Source: Klebsiella quasivariicola (GTDB taxonomy: Bacteria > Pseudomonadota > Gammaproteobacteria > Enterobacterales > Enterobacteriaceae). From it: a DNA stretch of 64,000 nucleotides. The DNA lies in NCBI RefSeq assembly GCF_002269255.1, contig NZ_CP022823.1, forward strand, positions 3,162,001-3,226,000, given 5' to 3'. Shown piece by piece: positions 44,776 to 54,331 of the stretch (positions are counted from its first letter, which is position 1; each line of letters opens with the position of its first letter). Below the pieces are notes generated by a model. That model worked only from the letters and a program-made list of their open reading frames with translations. It did not search any database and was not told the DNA's origin. A program made the position numbers and the translations under genes.

Positions 44776-44803
44776 AATGGCACTCCCCACCGGGAATGCC
44801 ATT
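44776..44803. terminator. Hairpin downstream of cysB
   Basis: AATGGCA and TGCCATT pair, extended by TCCC/GGGA with one mismatch, 14 bases past the cysB stop. The better T run lies on the plus-strand side, so its strength for cysB is moderate. Confidence 0.55.
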
Positions 44804-44816
44804 ATTTTTATCAGGG

Positions 44817-45791
44817 TTATTTTTCCGGAAGTTTTATATCTTTGAACATCGCTTCAATATCTTCATTCGAGCGCAACGCCACGGCGGTATCTACCACATC
44901 GCGGGTCAGATGAGGGGCAAAGCGTTGAATAAAATCATACATATAGCTGCGTAAAAAGGTGCTACGGCGGAAACCAATTTTAGTGGTGCTGTGGCTGAAA
45001 ATACCGTTCGCATCCAGCTTCACCAGATCCGGGTCCGAAACCGGGTCCACCGCCATGCTGGCGATCACCCCGACCCCAAGCCCCAGACGAACATAGGTCT
45101 TGATAACATCGGCGTCAGTGGCGGTAAAGACAATGCGTGGCGTCAGACCCGCACGATTAAACGCGGTGTCCAGTTCGGAACGGCCGGTAAAGCCAAAGGT
45201 GTAAGTCACCAGTGGATACTGCGCCAGTTCCTCTATGGATACCGAACCCTTCGCCGCCAGAGGATGCTCAGGCGTGACCACAATCGAGCGGTTCCAGTGA
45301 TAGCACGGCAACATCACCAGATCGTCATACAGATGCAGCGCCTCGGTGGCGATAGCGAAGTCGGCGTTACCTTTTGAGACCGCCTCCGCAATCTGGGTCG
45401 GCGAGCCCTGATGCATATGCAGCGAGACGCGCGGATAACGCTCAATGAAGCCTTTGATCACCCCAGGCAATGCGTAGCGCGCCTGGGTATGGGTGGTCGC
45501 CACATACAGCGAGCCTTTATCAGGCCAGGTATGCTCCCCGGCGACAGATTTGATAGCATCGACTTTCGACAACACCTCGCGGGCGATGCGGATGATCTCC
45601 TGCCCGGCCGGTGTCACCTGGGTTAAATGTTTGCCGCTGCGGGCAAAAATCTGGATGCCCAGCTCATCTTCCAGCATGCGGACCTGCTTACTGATGCCCG
45701 GCTGGGAGGTATAAAGCCCTTCGGCGGTGGATGAAACATTCAGGTTATGGTTAACCACCTCAACGATGTAGCGAAGCTGTTGTAGTTTCAT
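44817..45791 (-). CDS. cysB: LysR-type regulator CysB
   Basis: The true start is the ATG at 45791 (MKLQQLRYIVEVVNHNLNVS), giving 324 residues as in E. coli; an open frame extends upstream without homology. It has a winged helix-turn-helix (about 1-60) and an effector domain that binds N-acetylserine/O-acetylserine (inducers) and sulfide/thiosulfate (anti-inducers), with TTHTQARYALP around the ligand site. It activates cysteine-synthesis genes and represses itself. An upstream inverted repeat at 45960-46026 may be its operator. Confidence 0.96.
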   Translation of the reverse strand: MKLQQLRYIVEVVNHNLNVSSTAEGLYTSQPGISKQVRMLEDELGIQIFARSGKHLTQVTPAGQEIIRIAREVLSKVDAIKSVAGEHTWPDKGSLYVATTHTQARYALPGVIKGFIERYPRVSLHMHQGSPTQIAEAVSKGNADFAIATEALHLYDDLVMLPCYHWNRSIVVTPEHPLAAKGSVSIEELAQYPLVTYTFGFTGRSELDTAFNRAGLTPRIVFTATDADVIKTYVRLGLGVGVIASMAVDPVSDPDLVKLDANGIFSHSTTKIGFRRSTFLRSYMYDFIQRFAPHLTRDVVDTAVALRSNEDIEAMFKDIKLPEK

Positions 45792-45959
45792 GGCTGATAT
45801 CCGTTTGCGCGTAAAATGAAGCCGCTTAATACACTTTACGTTCAGGCAACTTGTCGGCTGTGAAGACCCGGGTCTACCGGCAGTTGGCCATAGTGGCGCC
45901 GCAACGCATCCTGAAAGCGATGATGTATAAGACGTTTTAATAATAAAAAAGGGATTAAC

Positions 45960-46026
45960 TATAACCACTATATCATTTATATCTACAGTGTATAGACACT
46001 AACGAAAAATAATATAGGTGGTTATA
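45960..46026. promoter_or_regulatory. Long inverted repeat in cysB control region
   Basis: TATAACCACTATAT at 45960-45973 and ATATAGGTGGTTATA at 46012-46026 are inverted copies differing by one bulged base, about 38 bases apart. They lie about 170-235 bases before the cysB ATG and just past the topA terminators. Spacing and the self-regulation known for CysB make this a candidate operator pair. Confidence 0.4.
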
Positions 46027-46063
46027 AGGGGCAAAAAACCCATGCGGAAGGGGGAAACGACAC

Positions 46064-46122
46064 GGCAGAGATATCCGCTATCTCTGCCGGTCGGAGGAGC
46101 AGGAAAAGCGTGCTTTTCCTGC
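46064..46122 (-). terminator. Tandem hairpins after topA
   Basis: Two perfect stems follow the topA stop on the minus strand: GCAGGAAAAGC/GCTTTTCCTGC at 46099-46122 and GGCAGAGATA/TATCTCTGCC at 46064-46088. Neither has a long T run. Together they should separate topA from cysB transcription. Confidence 0.7.
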
Positions 46123-46136
46123 CCGAACGAACGCCA

Positions 46137-48734
46137 TTACTTTTTAGCTTCCGTCCATTTACCGTCGATAAAGAAGGCTGACCAGCCAGTCGCTTTACCC
46201 TCTTTTTCGGAGGCGACATACTGCTGCTTCGTTTTACGGCTAAAGCGTACCAGCGTTTTATTGCCTTCCGGATCCTGCTGCGGCGCATCGGCAAGATAGC
46301 GCAGTTTTTCCGGCAGACGATCGCGGAAGCGGTACAGCTCTTCCACCAGCGGCGCACGCGTTTCCCGTGATTTCGGGAACGTGTTGGCCGCCAGGAAGAC
46401 CCCCGCCGCCCCGTCACGCAGGACGAAATAAGCGTCAGACTTCTCGCACGGCAGCTCCGGCAGCGGGACCGGATCTTCCTTCGGCGGAGCCACTTCGCCA
46501 TTGCGCAGGATCTTACGCGTGTTCTTACACTCGTCGTTGGTACAGGCCATGTACTTACCGAAACGCCCCATTTTCAGGTGCATTTCAGAACCGCACTTCT
46601 CGCACTCCACCACCGGGCCGTCATAGCCCTTGATGCGGAACTCGCCCTCTTCAATTTCGTAGCCGTCGCAGGTCGGGTTATTACCACAGACGTGCAGTTT
46701 ACGCTTGGGATCGATAAGGTAGCTGTCCATCGCCGTCCCGCACTTCTGGCAGCGACGTTTAGCACGCAGGGCGTTAGTTTCCGCGTCATCGCCTTCCAGT
46801 ACGTTGAGGACTTCGTTTTCCGGCACCAGGTTGATGGTGGTTTTGCACCGCTCTTTCGGCGGCAGGGCATAACCCGAACAGCCGAGGAAAACGCCGGTGC
46901 TGGCGGTACGAATACCCATTTTACGTCCACAGGTTGGGCAGTCGATGCTGGTAAGCACCATCGGGTTCGGCTGCATGCCGCCCTCTTCCGGATCTTTCTC
47001 CGCCGTCTCCAGCTGGGTGGTAAAATCGCCGAAGAAGTGGTTCAGCACCTCTTTCCACTCGGCCTGGTGGTTGGCCACCTGGTCGAGACGATCTTCCATC
47101 TGCGCAGTGAAGTCATAGTTCATCAGATCGCGGAAGTTTTCTTCCAGCCGGTCGGTGACGATCTCGCCCATTTTCTCTGCGTAGAAACGACGGTTTTCCA
47201 CCCGCACGTAGCCGCGATCCTGAATGGTCGAGATGATCGACGCGTAGGTCGACGGACGGCCGATGCCGCGTTTTTCCAGCTCTTTCACCAGCGAGGCTTC
47301 GCTGAAGCGTGCTGGCGGCTTGGTAAAGTGCTGCGCAGGCGTCAGCTCCACCAGGCTCAGGCTGTCGCCCTGTTTGACCACCGGCAGCGTCCGGTCTTCA
47401 TCGCCCTTGCGCAGGGCCGGCATGACTTTTGTCCAGCCGTCAAAACGTAAGGTACGACCGCGCGCTTTCAGTTTGAAATCACCCGCCGCTACGGTCAGCG
47501 TCGTGGAGTCATACTGCGCCGGCGTCATCTGACAGGCGACAAACTGGCGCCAGATCAGCTGATACAGTTTCTGCGCATCCGCTTCCATATCTTTCAGCGT
47601 TTCCGCCAGGACATTCACGTCAGAAGGACGAATCGCTTCGTGCGCTTCCTGCGAGTTTTCCTTGCTGGCGTACTGGTTAGCGCTCTCCGGCAGGTACTTT
47701 TTGCCGAATTTATCGCTGATATAGCCGCGGACCATGTTCAGCGCGTCCTGACTCAGGTTGGTGGAGTCGGTACGCATATAGGTGATGTGACCGGCCTCAT
47801 AAAGACGCTGAGCCATCATCATGGTTTTTTTCACGCCGAAGCCAAGACGGGTGCTGGCCGCCTGCTGCAGCGTGGAGGTAATGAACGGGGCGCCCGGCTT
47901 GCTGCTGGTCGGCTTGTCTTCCCGCTCCAGCACGCTGTAGCTGGCTTTTTCCAGCAACGATACCGCCGCCATGGTCTCATCACGGCTGACCGGACGGAAC
48001 GGCTTATCGCCTTTATGCGTCACCTGCAGCGGCAGCGCGTCGCCGCCCGGCGTGGTGGTGCTGGCATCGACTTCCCAGTACTCTTCCGGGACGAACGCCT
48101 TGATTTCACGCTCACGCTCCACCACCAGGCGGACCGCAACGGACTGCACGCGCCCGGCAGAAAGACCGCGGGCAATTTTTTTCCACAGCAGCGGCGAGAC
48201 CATATAGCCCACCACGCGGTCCATAAAGCGGCGCGCCTGCTGGGCGTTAACCCGATCGATATTCAGTTCGCCCGGCTTTTCGAAGGCCTGACGAATCGCG
48301 TTTTTGGTGATCTCATTGAACACCACGCGGCTGTAACGCTGTTCATCGCCGCCGATCACTTCCCGCAGGTGCCACGCAATGGCTTCCCCTTCGCGGTCAA
48401 GGTCGGTTGCGAGATAGATGTGGTCAGCTTTTTCCGCCAACTGTTTGAGTTCTGAAACTACCTTTTCTTTACCCGGAAGTACTTCATAGTGCGCATTCCA
48501 GTCATGCCATGGGTCCACGCCCATGCGGTTAACCAGAGCACCACGTTCATCCTTTTTAGGCTTTTTAGCCCCTTTGGTGGCGGTAGAGTCGGCGCTCTTT
48601 TTGGAAGCTGATCCACTGGTCGGCAAATCGCGGATATGACCGACGCTGGATTTCACCACGTAGTCATTACCCAGATACTTATTGATCGTTTTGGCTTTTG
48701 CCGGGGACTCAACGATAACGAGAGCTTTACCCAT
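46137..48734 (-). CDS. topA: DNA topoisomerase I
   Basis: From the ATG at 48734 (MGKALVIVESPAKAKTINKYL; AAAGGTGA upstream) it has 865 residues as in E. coli; an in-frame GTG six bases earlier is not needed. The Toprim domain spans about 1-150 (IYLATDLDREGEAIAWHL). The catalytic tyrosine sits in ITYMRTDSTNLS. Three C-terminal four-cysteine zinc ribbons are visible (CPTCGRKMG, CQKCGTAMD, CEKCGSEMH). It relaxes negative supercoils. Confidence 0.97.
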   Translation of the reverse strand: MGKALVIVESPAKAKTINKYLGNDYVVKSSVGHIRDLPTSGSASKKSADSTATKGAKKPKKDERGALVNRMGVDPWHDWNAHYEVLPGKEKVVSELKQLAEKADHIYLATDLDREGEAIAWHLREVIGGDEQRYSRVVFNEITKNAIRQAFEKPGELNIDRVNAQQARRFMDRVVGYMVSPLLWKKIARGLSAGRVQSVAVRLVVEREREIKAFVPEEYWEVDASTTTPGGDALPLQVTHKGDKPFRPVSRDETMAAVSLLEKASYSVLEREDKPTSSKPGAPFITSTLQQAASTRLGFGVKKTMMMAQRLYEAGHITYMRTDSTNLSQDALNMVRGYISDKFGKKYLPESANQYASKENSQEAHEAIRPSDVNVLAETLKDMEADAQKLYQLIWRQFVACQMTPAQYDSTTLTVAAGDFKLKARGRTLRFDGWTKVMPALRKGDEDRTLPVVKQGDSLSLVELTPAQHFTKPPARFSEASLVKELEKRGIGRPSTYASIISTIQDRGYVRVENRRFYAEKMGEIVTDRLEENFRDLMNYDFTAQMEDRLDQVANHQAEWKEVLNHFFGDFTTQLETAEKDPEEGGMQPNPMVLTSIDCPTCGRKMGIRTASTGVFLGCSGYALPPKERCKTTINLVPENEVLNVLEGDDAETNALRAKRRCQKCGTAMDSYLIDPKRKLHVCGNNPTCDGYEIEEGEFRIKGYDGPVVECEKCGSEMHLKMGRFGKYMACTNDECKNTRKILRNGEVAPPKEDPVPLPELPCEKSDAYFVLRDGAAGVFLAANTFPKSRETRAPLVEELYRFRDRLPEKLRYLADAPQQDPEGNKTLVRFSRKTKQQYVASEKEGKATGWSAFFIDGKWTEAKK

Positions 48735-49140
48735 ATTCACCTTTACCTAATTTGATTCATCCAGGAATACATCGCACATTCATACACCCTCCACTGGCGA
48801 CTGCCTCATATGTTGCGGCACCGTCGGTGAATATCAACCCTGAACACCCGTTTCATCTCCGTAAAACCAGGCGCTTGAGTTTGCTGACTTTTTTTCGTCA
48901 GGTGACATAGCACGAAGAATTTTTGGCCGAATGTCAAGCAAATCTGTTGCCAGATCGCCGAAAGCGTCACACTGTACCTGATAAAATTCGTTACGCAACT
49001 TTATTAGCATGCAAAAGCAAATCCCGCCAGTAAACGGCTGTTTCTCCACTGGTTACGATTACCCCTGTTTTGTCCATGGAAAATTTGCCCCACGCCGCCG
49101 CGCGGCGTACACTACGCGCGGAGAAAAAGAGGAGTCCGTT
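48735..49140. other. topA-yciN divergent spacer, 406 bp
   Basis: This non-coding DNA must hold the topA promoters on the minus strand and the yciN promoter. A short GC palindrome GCCGCGCGGC lies near 49097-49106. I see no supported gene or further structured element. Confidence 0.5.
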
Positions 49141-49392
49141 ATGCAAGGTACAACCCAACCAATCGATCGCCAGACGCTGCTCGAAAAAGCCAATAAACTT
49201 ATTCGTGAACATGAGGATACGTTAGCCGGTATCGAAGCCACCGACGTCGTTCAGCGCAACAATGTCCTGGTGTTTAGCGGTGAGTTTTATCTTGATGAGC
49301 AGGGACTACCGACGCCGAAGAGTACAGCGGTATTTAACATGTTTAAGTATCTCGCTCACGAGCTGTCGGACAAATACCACCTGGTCGATTAA
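49141..49392 (+). CDS. yciN: YciN
   Basis: This 83-residue protein starts at the ATG at 49141 with GAGGAG 7 bases upstream; it matches E. coli YciN along its length (QPIDRQTLLEKANKLIREHEDTLAGIEAT, ending AHELSDKYHLVD). It is soluble and mainly helical. No function is known. It is divergent from topA. Confidence 0.92.
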   Translation: MQGTTQPIDRQTLLEKANKLIREHEDTLAGIEATDVVQRNNVLVFSGEFYLDEQGLPTPKSTAVFNMFKYLAHELSDKYHLVD

Positions 49393-49408
49393 GACCGGTG
49401 AAAACAAT

Positions 49409-49431
49409 AACGCGAGGTCAGGCCTCGCGTT
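49409..49431. terminator. yciN / sohB bidirectional terminator
   Basis: A 9-bp stem AACGCGAGG/CCTCGCGTT with a 5-base loop lies between convergent yciN and sohB; A and T ends give short T tracts both ways. Confidence 0.8.
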
Positions 49432-49438
49432 ATGTCAT

Positions 49439-50485
49439 TTACATCAGCGGTTTCTGACCGCGCTGCCACCAGCGTAGCAGTAATCTGTCAGCGCTCTCCG
49501 CCGCGCTACCGGTAAAACGATCGAGCATTTTCTTGCGCTGTTGATAGCGCACCCCGATCACCTCGTGGCTCTCCATCAGCCCCAGCAGCAGCTCGTCGCT
49601 GGTTTCAACCGCATCGACCAACCCTTTCTCCAGCGCCTGTACCCCATACCAGTGCTCGCCGGTGGCCACCTGTTCAATATCAAGCCCCGGACGCATCCGA
49701 TGGACAAAATCCTTGAACAAATGGTGCGTCTCATTGAGATCCTCACGGAACTTGCGCCGCCCTTCTTCGGTGTTTTCACCCAGCAGAGTGAGCGTCCGTT
49801 TGTACTGTCCGGCGGTGTGCAGTTCGATATCAATATCTTTGTTCTTCAGGAAGCGGTGCAGGTTCGGGATCTGCGCCACCACACCAATTGACCCAAGAAT
49901 CGCAAACGGCGCCGAGACAATCTTGTTCGCCACGCAGGCCATCATATAGCCGCCGCTGGCCGCCACTTTGTCGACCGCCACCGTCAGCGGGATCTGTTTG
50001 TCGCGCAAGCGCTGCAGCTGAGAAGCCGCCAGCCCGTAGCCATGTACCACCCCGCCAGGGCTTTCCAGACGAATAACTACCTGGTCGCGCGCTTTCGCCG
50101 CCGCCAGCACCGCGGTGATCTCTTCCCGCAGGCTATTGACCTCATGAGCATCCATACTGCCTTTGAAATCCAGCACCCAGGCGCGCGGCTTGCCTTCTGG
50201 CTCGGCATTACCCAACTTCGCCCGCGCTTTGGCCGCCTTCGCCTCTTGTTTTTGCTTTTTCTTCTGCGCCTTATGCCACTGCTTCTGCTGCGGGCCGTCC
50301 AGCAGCGCCACCGCCAGCGATTCCTTCATCTCTTTATAATGCTCGCTAAGATTAGTCACCCGCAGCTCGCCGCGCTGCTTCTTGCGCTGAGCGAGGTTGA
50401 CGATAATAGCGGCAATCACCGCGATAGCGACAACGACGGTCGCGATCTTGGCCAAAAATAAGCCGTACTGAGCAAGTAATTCCAC
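49439..50485 (-). CDS. sohB: Inner-membrane serine protease SohB
   Basis: This protein has 348 residues from GTG at 50485 (VELLAQYGLFLAKIATVV; AAGGTG upstream). The longer frame to 50521 is rejected because E. coli SohB starts here. It is an S49 (SppA-like) signal-peptide-peptidase-type protease with an N-terminal anchor at about 7-30, a charged Lys-rich linker at about 70-90, nucleophile S177 in VAASGGYM, and likely general base K229 in AGQYKR. It is a multicopy suppressor of htrA (degP) defects in E. coli. Confidence 0.94.
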   Translation of the reverse strand: MELLAQYGLFLAKIATVVVAIAVIAAIIVNLAQRKKQRGELRVTNLSEHYKEMKESLAVALLDGPQQKQWHKAQKKKQKQEAKAAKARAKLGNAEPEGKPRAWVLDFKGSMDAHEVNSLREEITAVLAAAKARDQVVIRLESPGGVVHGYGLAASQLQRLRDKQIPLTVAVDKVAASGGYMMACVANKIVSAPFAILGSIGVVAQIPNLHRFLKNKDIDIELHTAGQYKRTLTLLGENTEEGRRKFREDLNETHHLFKDFVHRMRPGLDIEQVATGEHWYGVQALEKGLVDAVETSDELLLGLMESHEVIGVRYQQRKKMLDRFTGSAAESADRLLLRWWQRGQKPLM

Positions 50486-50740
50486 GTTTTCACCTTGTGT
50501 AAAGCACTGACGTTGCTGCACAGTGTACCTCAGCCGCTGGCGAGAAGTCTTTGTGCTTTGTGTCCTCTGCGCAGCGGATTCCCGTTTTTTTCAGCGAGGC
50601 TGAAATCGTTGCAAGATATTAATTTTGTGAATACTTTCCGCTTCGCCGATTGCAATGATGGACGCTTTCAGGCATAACAGCGCAAAAGTGAGATACCAAA
50701 GATGAAGCGCGATCGGGAACCGATCGCCCAAGGAGTCGCC

Positions 50741-51502
50741 GTGCATTATCAACCGCAACGCCACTTGCTGAAAGATCGCATCATCCTGGTCACCGGCGCC
50801 AGCGACGGGATTGGTCGTGAAGCGGCCCTGACCTACGCCCGCTACAGCGCCAGCGTGATTCTGCTGGGCCGCAACGACGAAAAACTGCGCGCCGTCGCCC
50901 AGGAAATCGAGCGCGAGGGCGGCATTCCCCCTCGCTGGTTTACCCTCGACCTGCTGACCTGCACGCCGCAGGCGTGCCAGCAGCTGGCGCAGCAGATCGG
51001 CATGCATTATCCCCGCCTTGACGGCGTGCTGCACAACGCCGGCCTGCTCGGCGACATCTGTCCCATGGACGAGCAGAAGCCGGAGGTCTGGCAGCAGGTG
51101 ATGCAGGTGAACGTCAATGGCACTTTTATGCTGACCCAGGCGCTTCTTCCTTTATTACTCCGTTCGGATGCGGGTTCGCTGGTCTTTACCTCGTCCAGCG
51201 TCGGTCGTCAGGGCCGCGCTAACTGGGGAGCCTATGCGGTTTCAAAATTCGCCACCGAAGGGATGATGCAGGTGCTGGCCGACGAGTATCAAAGCCGCCA
51301 CCTGCGGGTGAACTGCATCAACCCCGGCGGCACTCGCACCGGGATGCGCGCCAGCGCGTTCCCGACGGAAGATCCGCTGAAACTGAAAACCCCCGCTGAC
51401 ATCATGCCCGTCTATCTGTGGCTGATGGGCGACGACAGTCGCCGCAAGACGGGAATGACCTTCGACGCCCAACCGGGACGCAAACCAGGAATTGCCCAAT
51501 GA
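50741..51502 (+). CDS. yciK: SDR oxidoreductase YciK
   Basis: This is a 253-residue short-chain dehydrogenase from GTG at 50741, chosen for AAGGAG 6 bases upstream and the E. coli start (HYQPQRHLLKDR); an ATG at 50702 would add 13 residues. The Rossmann motif is TGASDGIG, with HNAG and catalytic YAVSK. The substrate is unknown. Its stop overlaps the btuR start (ATGA), a pairing also found in E. coli. Confidence 0.92.
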   Translation: MHYQPQRHLLKDRIILVTGASDGIGREAALTYARYSASVILLGRNDEKLRAVAQEIEREGGIPPRWFTLDLLTCTPQACQQLAQQIGMHYPRLDGVLHNAGLLGDICPMDEQKPEVWQQVMQVNVNGTFMLTQALLPLLLRSDAGSLVFTSSSVGRQGRANWGAYAVSKFATEGMMQVLADEYQSRHLRVNCINPGGTRTGMRASAFPTEDPLKLKTPADIMPVYLWLMGDDSRRKTGMTFDAQPGRKPGIAQ

Positions 51503-52089
51503 GTGAAGAACGCTACCGCGAACGCCAGCAGCGGCTGAAAGATAAAGTTGACGCCCGGGTGGCGGCAGCCCAGGACGAACGCGGCATTGTGATGGTCTTT
51601 ACCGGCAACGGTAAAGGTAAAACCACCGCCGCCTTTGGCACCGCGACCCGTGCCGTCGGTCATGGCAAAAAAGTCGGCGTGATCCAGTTTATCAAAGGGA
51701 CCTGGCCTAACGGCGAGCGTAACCTGCTGGAACCTCACGGCGTCGAATTTCAGGTGATGGCCACCGGTTTCACCTGGAACACCCAGGACCGCGACAGCGA
51801 TACTGCCGCCTGCCTGGCGGTCTGGGAGCATGCCCGCCGTATGCTCGCTGACGACCAGCTCGATCTGGTGCTGTTGGATGAGCTGACTTACATGGTGGCG
51901 TACGATTACCTGCCACTGGAGTCGGTGCTGAGCGCCCTGCGTGAGCGTCCTGCCCATCAGTCGGTGATCATCACCGGCCGCGGCTGTCATCGCGATATTA
52001 TTGAACTGGCGGATACCGTCAGCGAACTGCGCCCGGTCAAGCATGCGTTTGATGCCGGGATTAAAGCGCAGATGGGGATTGACTACTGA
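51499..52089 (+). CDS. btuR: Cob(I)alamin adenosyltransferase BtuR/CobO
   Basis: This 196-residue enzyme is the same length as E. coli BtuR and transfers adenosyl from ATP to cobalamin and corrinoids. The P-loop is GNGKGKTT at 36-43 and the Walker-B-like strand is LDLVLLDELTYMV. It is translationally coupled to yciK by a 4-base overlap. A hairpin terminator follows. Confidence 0.95.
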   Translation: MSEERYRERQQRLKDKVDARVAAAQDERGIVMVFTGNGKGKTTAAFGTATRAVGHGKKVGVIQFIKGTWPNGERNLLEPHGVEFQVMATGFTWNTQDRDSDTAACLAVWEHARRMLADDQLDLVLLDELTYMVAYDYLPLESVLSALRERPAHQSVIITGRGCHRDIIELADTVSELRPVKHAFDAGIKAQMGIDY

Positions 52090-52115
52090 GGGCCTGATAC
52101 GGCGAAAAGAAGTAC

Positions 52116-52143
52116 GCGTTCCGGCGGCAAGCCACCGGAACGC
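52116..52143. terminator. btuR / rluB bidirectional hairpin
   Basis: A 9-bp stem GCGTTCCGG/CCGGAACGC, with an inner GGC/GCC, fills the gap between convergent btuR and rluB; the plus-strand tail is ATAATATT. Confidence 0.75.
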
Positions 52144-52149
52144 ATAATA

Positions 52150-53052
52150 TTAACCGTTAGTCTTATTGCGGGTACTGGAACGACGGTTGCTGTTGTTACC
52201 CTGGCGCGGATTAGCGCTGGTCTGGCTGTGACGCTTCACCGCCCGACGGATCTGATTGGCTTTCAACCGCCGACGGTCTTTCTCAACGGCAACCTTAGAG
52301 CTGGTTTCCGGCGTCAGCTCCACCAGCTCGCGCAGGTAGTTGGTCTGCGCCAGGTCCAGCTCGGTATAACCGCCGCGCGGCAGGCCTTTCGGCAGCAGAA
52401 TGTCGCCGTAGCGCACGCGGATCAGACGGCTGACCTGCACGCCGACCGCTTCCCACAGGCGACGCACTTCGCGGTTACGCCCTTCGGTCAGGGTGACGTT
52501 GTACCACTGGTTAATCCCTTCACCGCCGGTGAATTTGATGGTTTTAAATGCTGCCGGACCATCTTCTAACTGTACGCCGCGCGACAGCTGGCGCAGCTTA
52601 TCCTCATCCACCTGGCCGAAAACGCGAACGGCGTACTCACGCTCGACTTCACGGCTCGGGTGCATCAGGCGGTTGGCCAGTTCACCATCGGTGGTGAACA
52701 GCAGCAGGCCGCAGGTATTCACGTCCAGACGACCAACGGCAATCCAGCGCGCGCCGCGCAGTTTAGGCAGACGGTCGAACACCGTCGGGCGCCCTTCCGG
52801 ATCGTTACGGGTACAGAGCTCGCCTTCCGGCTTATAGTAAGCCAGCACGCGGCAGATCTGCTCGGCAGACTCTTTCACCGAGATCAGATGACCATCGATA
52901 CGAATTTTTAACCCAGGGACAATTTCTACACGATCGCCGAGGGTGGCGATTTTGCCATCGACGCTGACGCGGCCAGCTTCGATTTTCGCTTCAATTTCAC
53001 GGCGGGAGCCGTGGCCGGCGCGGGCCAGCACTTTTTGCAGTTTCTCGCTCAT
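52150..53052 (-). CDS. rluB: 23S rRNA pseudouridine-2605 synthase RluB
   Basis: This 300-residue protein has an N-terminal S4 RNA-binding domain (about 1-60; SEKLQKVLARAGHGSRREIEAKIEAGRV) and an RsuA-type pseudouridine synthase domain with the catalytic Asp in GRLDVNTCGLL. A basic, disordered tail (about 255-300) is rich in Arg, Asn and Ser. It is slightly longer than the 291-residue E. coli protein, mainly in the tail. Confidence 0.94.
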   Translation of the reverse strand: MSEKLQKVLARAGHGSRREIEAKIEAGRVSVDGKIATLGDRVEIVPGLKIRIDGHLISVKESAEQICRVLAYYKPEGELCTRNDPEGRPTVFDRLPKLRGARWIAVGRLDVNTCGLLLFTTDGELANRLMHPSREVEREYAVRVFGQVDEDKLRQLSRGVQLEDGPAAFKTIKFTGGEGINQWYNVTLTEGRNREVRRLWEAVGVQVSRLIRVRYGDILLPKGLPRGGYTELDLAQTNYLRELVELTPETSSKVAVEKDRRRLKANQIRRAVKRHSQTSANPRQGNNSNRRSSTRNKTNG

Positions 53053-53278
53053 TGAGCTTCCTTAAGGTGTCGCCTTCCCAGGCGTCTGGTATGCTTTATG
53101 AAACAATGAGGCCAGAACAGACAACTCATTGTTACGTATATACTTTTAACGTAAAGTCTCGTCGGCGCGTTCAGCACATTCACCGCGAGCCCGTATTCGT
53201 GGCCGAACATACTACACTAACTTCATCGGGAAAGCTTCTGTTCGCCGCACCGCGCCTTGAGTATGGAACAGATTTTCC

Positions 53279-54220
53279 TTATTCTCCTGGGCATTCTCGC
53301 ACTTGTCCGTCTTTGCCAGAAAGAGGGGTCCCCTCGTTACGCCCCTTCTCTGCCATAGCCAACAGCCAGTCGCGAAAACAGCGATTGGCAGGCGCCAGCA
53401 GCGCGGTCTCGTGGTAAACCAGATAATAGGCAAGCGGGCAGGCGATGGGCTGCGCCAGGGGATTAACCAGACGTCCCTGCGCCAGCGCTGGCGCTATGAA
53501 CGAGCGCCGCAGTAATGCCATTCCCATCCCGGCAAGCGCCGCCTCCATCACGCCGTTGGAATCAATGAACACCGGCCCGCGCCGCGCGTGATCCGCCTCC
53601 AGCCCCACGGCCTCGCACCACAGCGCCCAGTCTTCACGATGTTCATCATGCAACAGCGGATAATGCAGTAGATCGCTCGCGTCGCTAAGGGTCCGGCGCG
53701 GAGCAATCAGCTGCGGGCTGCATACCGGCATCAGGTCGTCATCCAGCAGGCGGTAAGCCTGTAGTTCCGGCCAGCCGCCGGGCCCATGACGCACGGCAAA
53801 ATCGATCCCTTCGCTCAGCAAATCCACTCGCCGGTTGGTGGTGCCGATCTGGATCTCTATCTGCGGGTAGCGCCGTTCAAAATCAGCCAGCCGCGGTAGC
53901 AACCATTGAATGGCAAATCCGCTGGTACAGCTGAGCATCACCTTTTCCGGGGCGGTATGCACCTGCAGGCGCTGGGTGGCGGCGGCTATCTGGATAAACG
54001 CGGGCTGAATAGCCCGCAGGTAGATCGCCCCCACCGCCGTTAACTGTAACTGTCGGGGAGTACGAATAAAAAGCGGGGTATTTAGCGCTTCCTCCAGGCG
54101 GGCAATCTGTTGACTAACGGCGCTGGGCGTTACGCAAAGCTCACTGGCGGCCAGCTTCAGGCTGAGCAGTCGCGCCGCCGCCTCAAAGCAGCGCAGCGCA
54201 TTCAGCGGCGGAAGTTTCAT
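53279..54220 (-). CDS. LysR-type regulator, GcvA-like
   Basis: This 313-residue protein has a helix-turn-helix at about 6-65 (LPPLNALRCFEAAARLLSLKLAASELCVTPSAVSQQIARLE) and a type-2 effector domain of the GcvA group (EGIDFAVRHGPGGWPEL). It is divergent from an EamA transporter with 111 bases between, so it probably controls that gene. E. coli has yciQ between yciO and rluB; that gene is not found here. Confidence 0.85.
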   Translation of the reverse strand: MKLPPLNALRCFEAAARLLSLKLAASELCVTPSAVSQQIARLEEALNTPLFIRTPRQLQLTAVGAIYLRAIQPAFIQIAAATQRLQVHTAPEKVMLSCTSGFAIQWLLPRLADFERRYPQIEIQIGTTNRRVDLLSEGIDFAVRHGPGGWPELQAYRLLDDDLMPVCSPQLIAPRRTLSDASDLLHYPLLHDEHREDWALWCEAVGLEADHARRGPVFIDSNGVMEAALAGMGMALLRRSFIAPALAQGRLVNPLAQPIACPLAYYLVYHETALLAPANRCFRDWLLAMAEKGRNEGTPLSGKDGQVRECPGE

Positions 54221-54331
54221 GTAGAGAGAACCTCAGTTAAGAAAAACTTAATCATGTAAGCATAACGCGTTTGTCGGCCCCTGCACGTGAACCCTACAGT
54301 AGATTTCCTTCGTGACTACAAGGAGTCAATC

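Noticed and set aside
44679..44954. 91-codon plus-strand ORF overlapping the cysB 3' end
   Set aside because: Overlaps cysB antisense and runs through the cysB hairpin; no ribosome site.
48834..49212. Minus-strand ORFs in the topA-yciN spacer (71 and 73 codons)
   Set aside because: They overlap yciN or promoter DNA, overlap each other in different frames, and show no family features.
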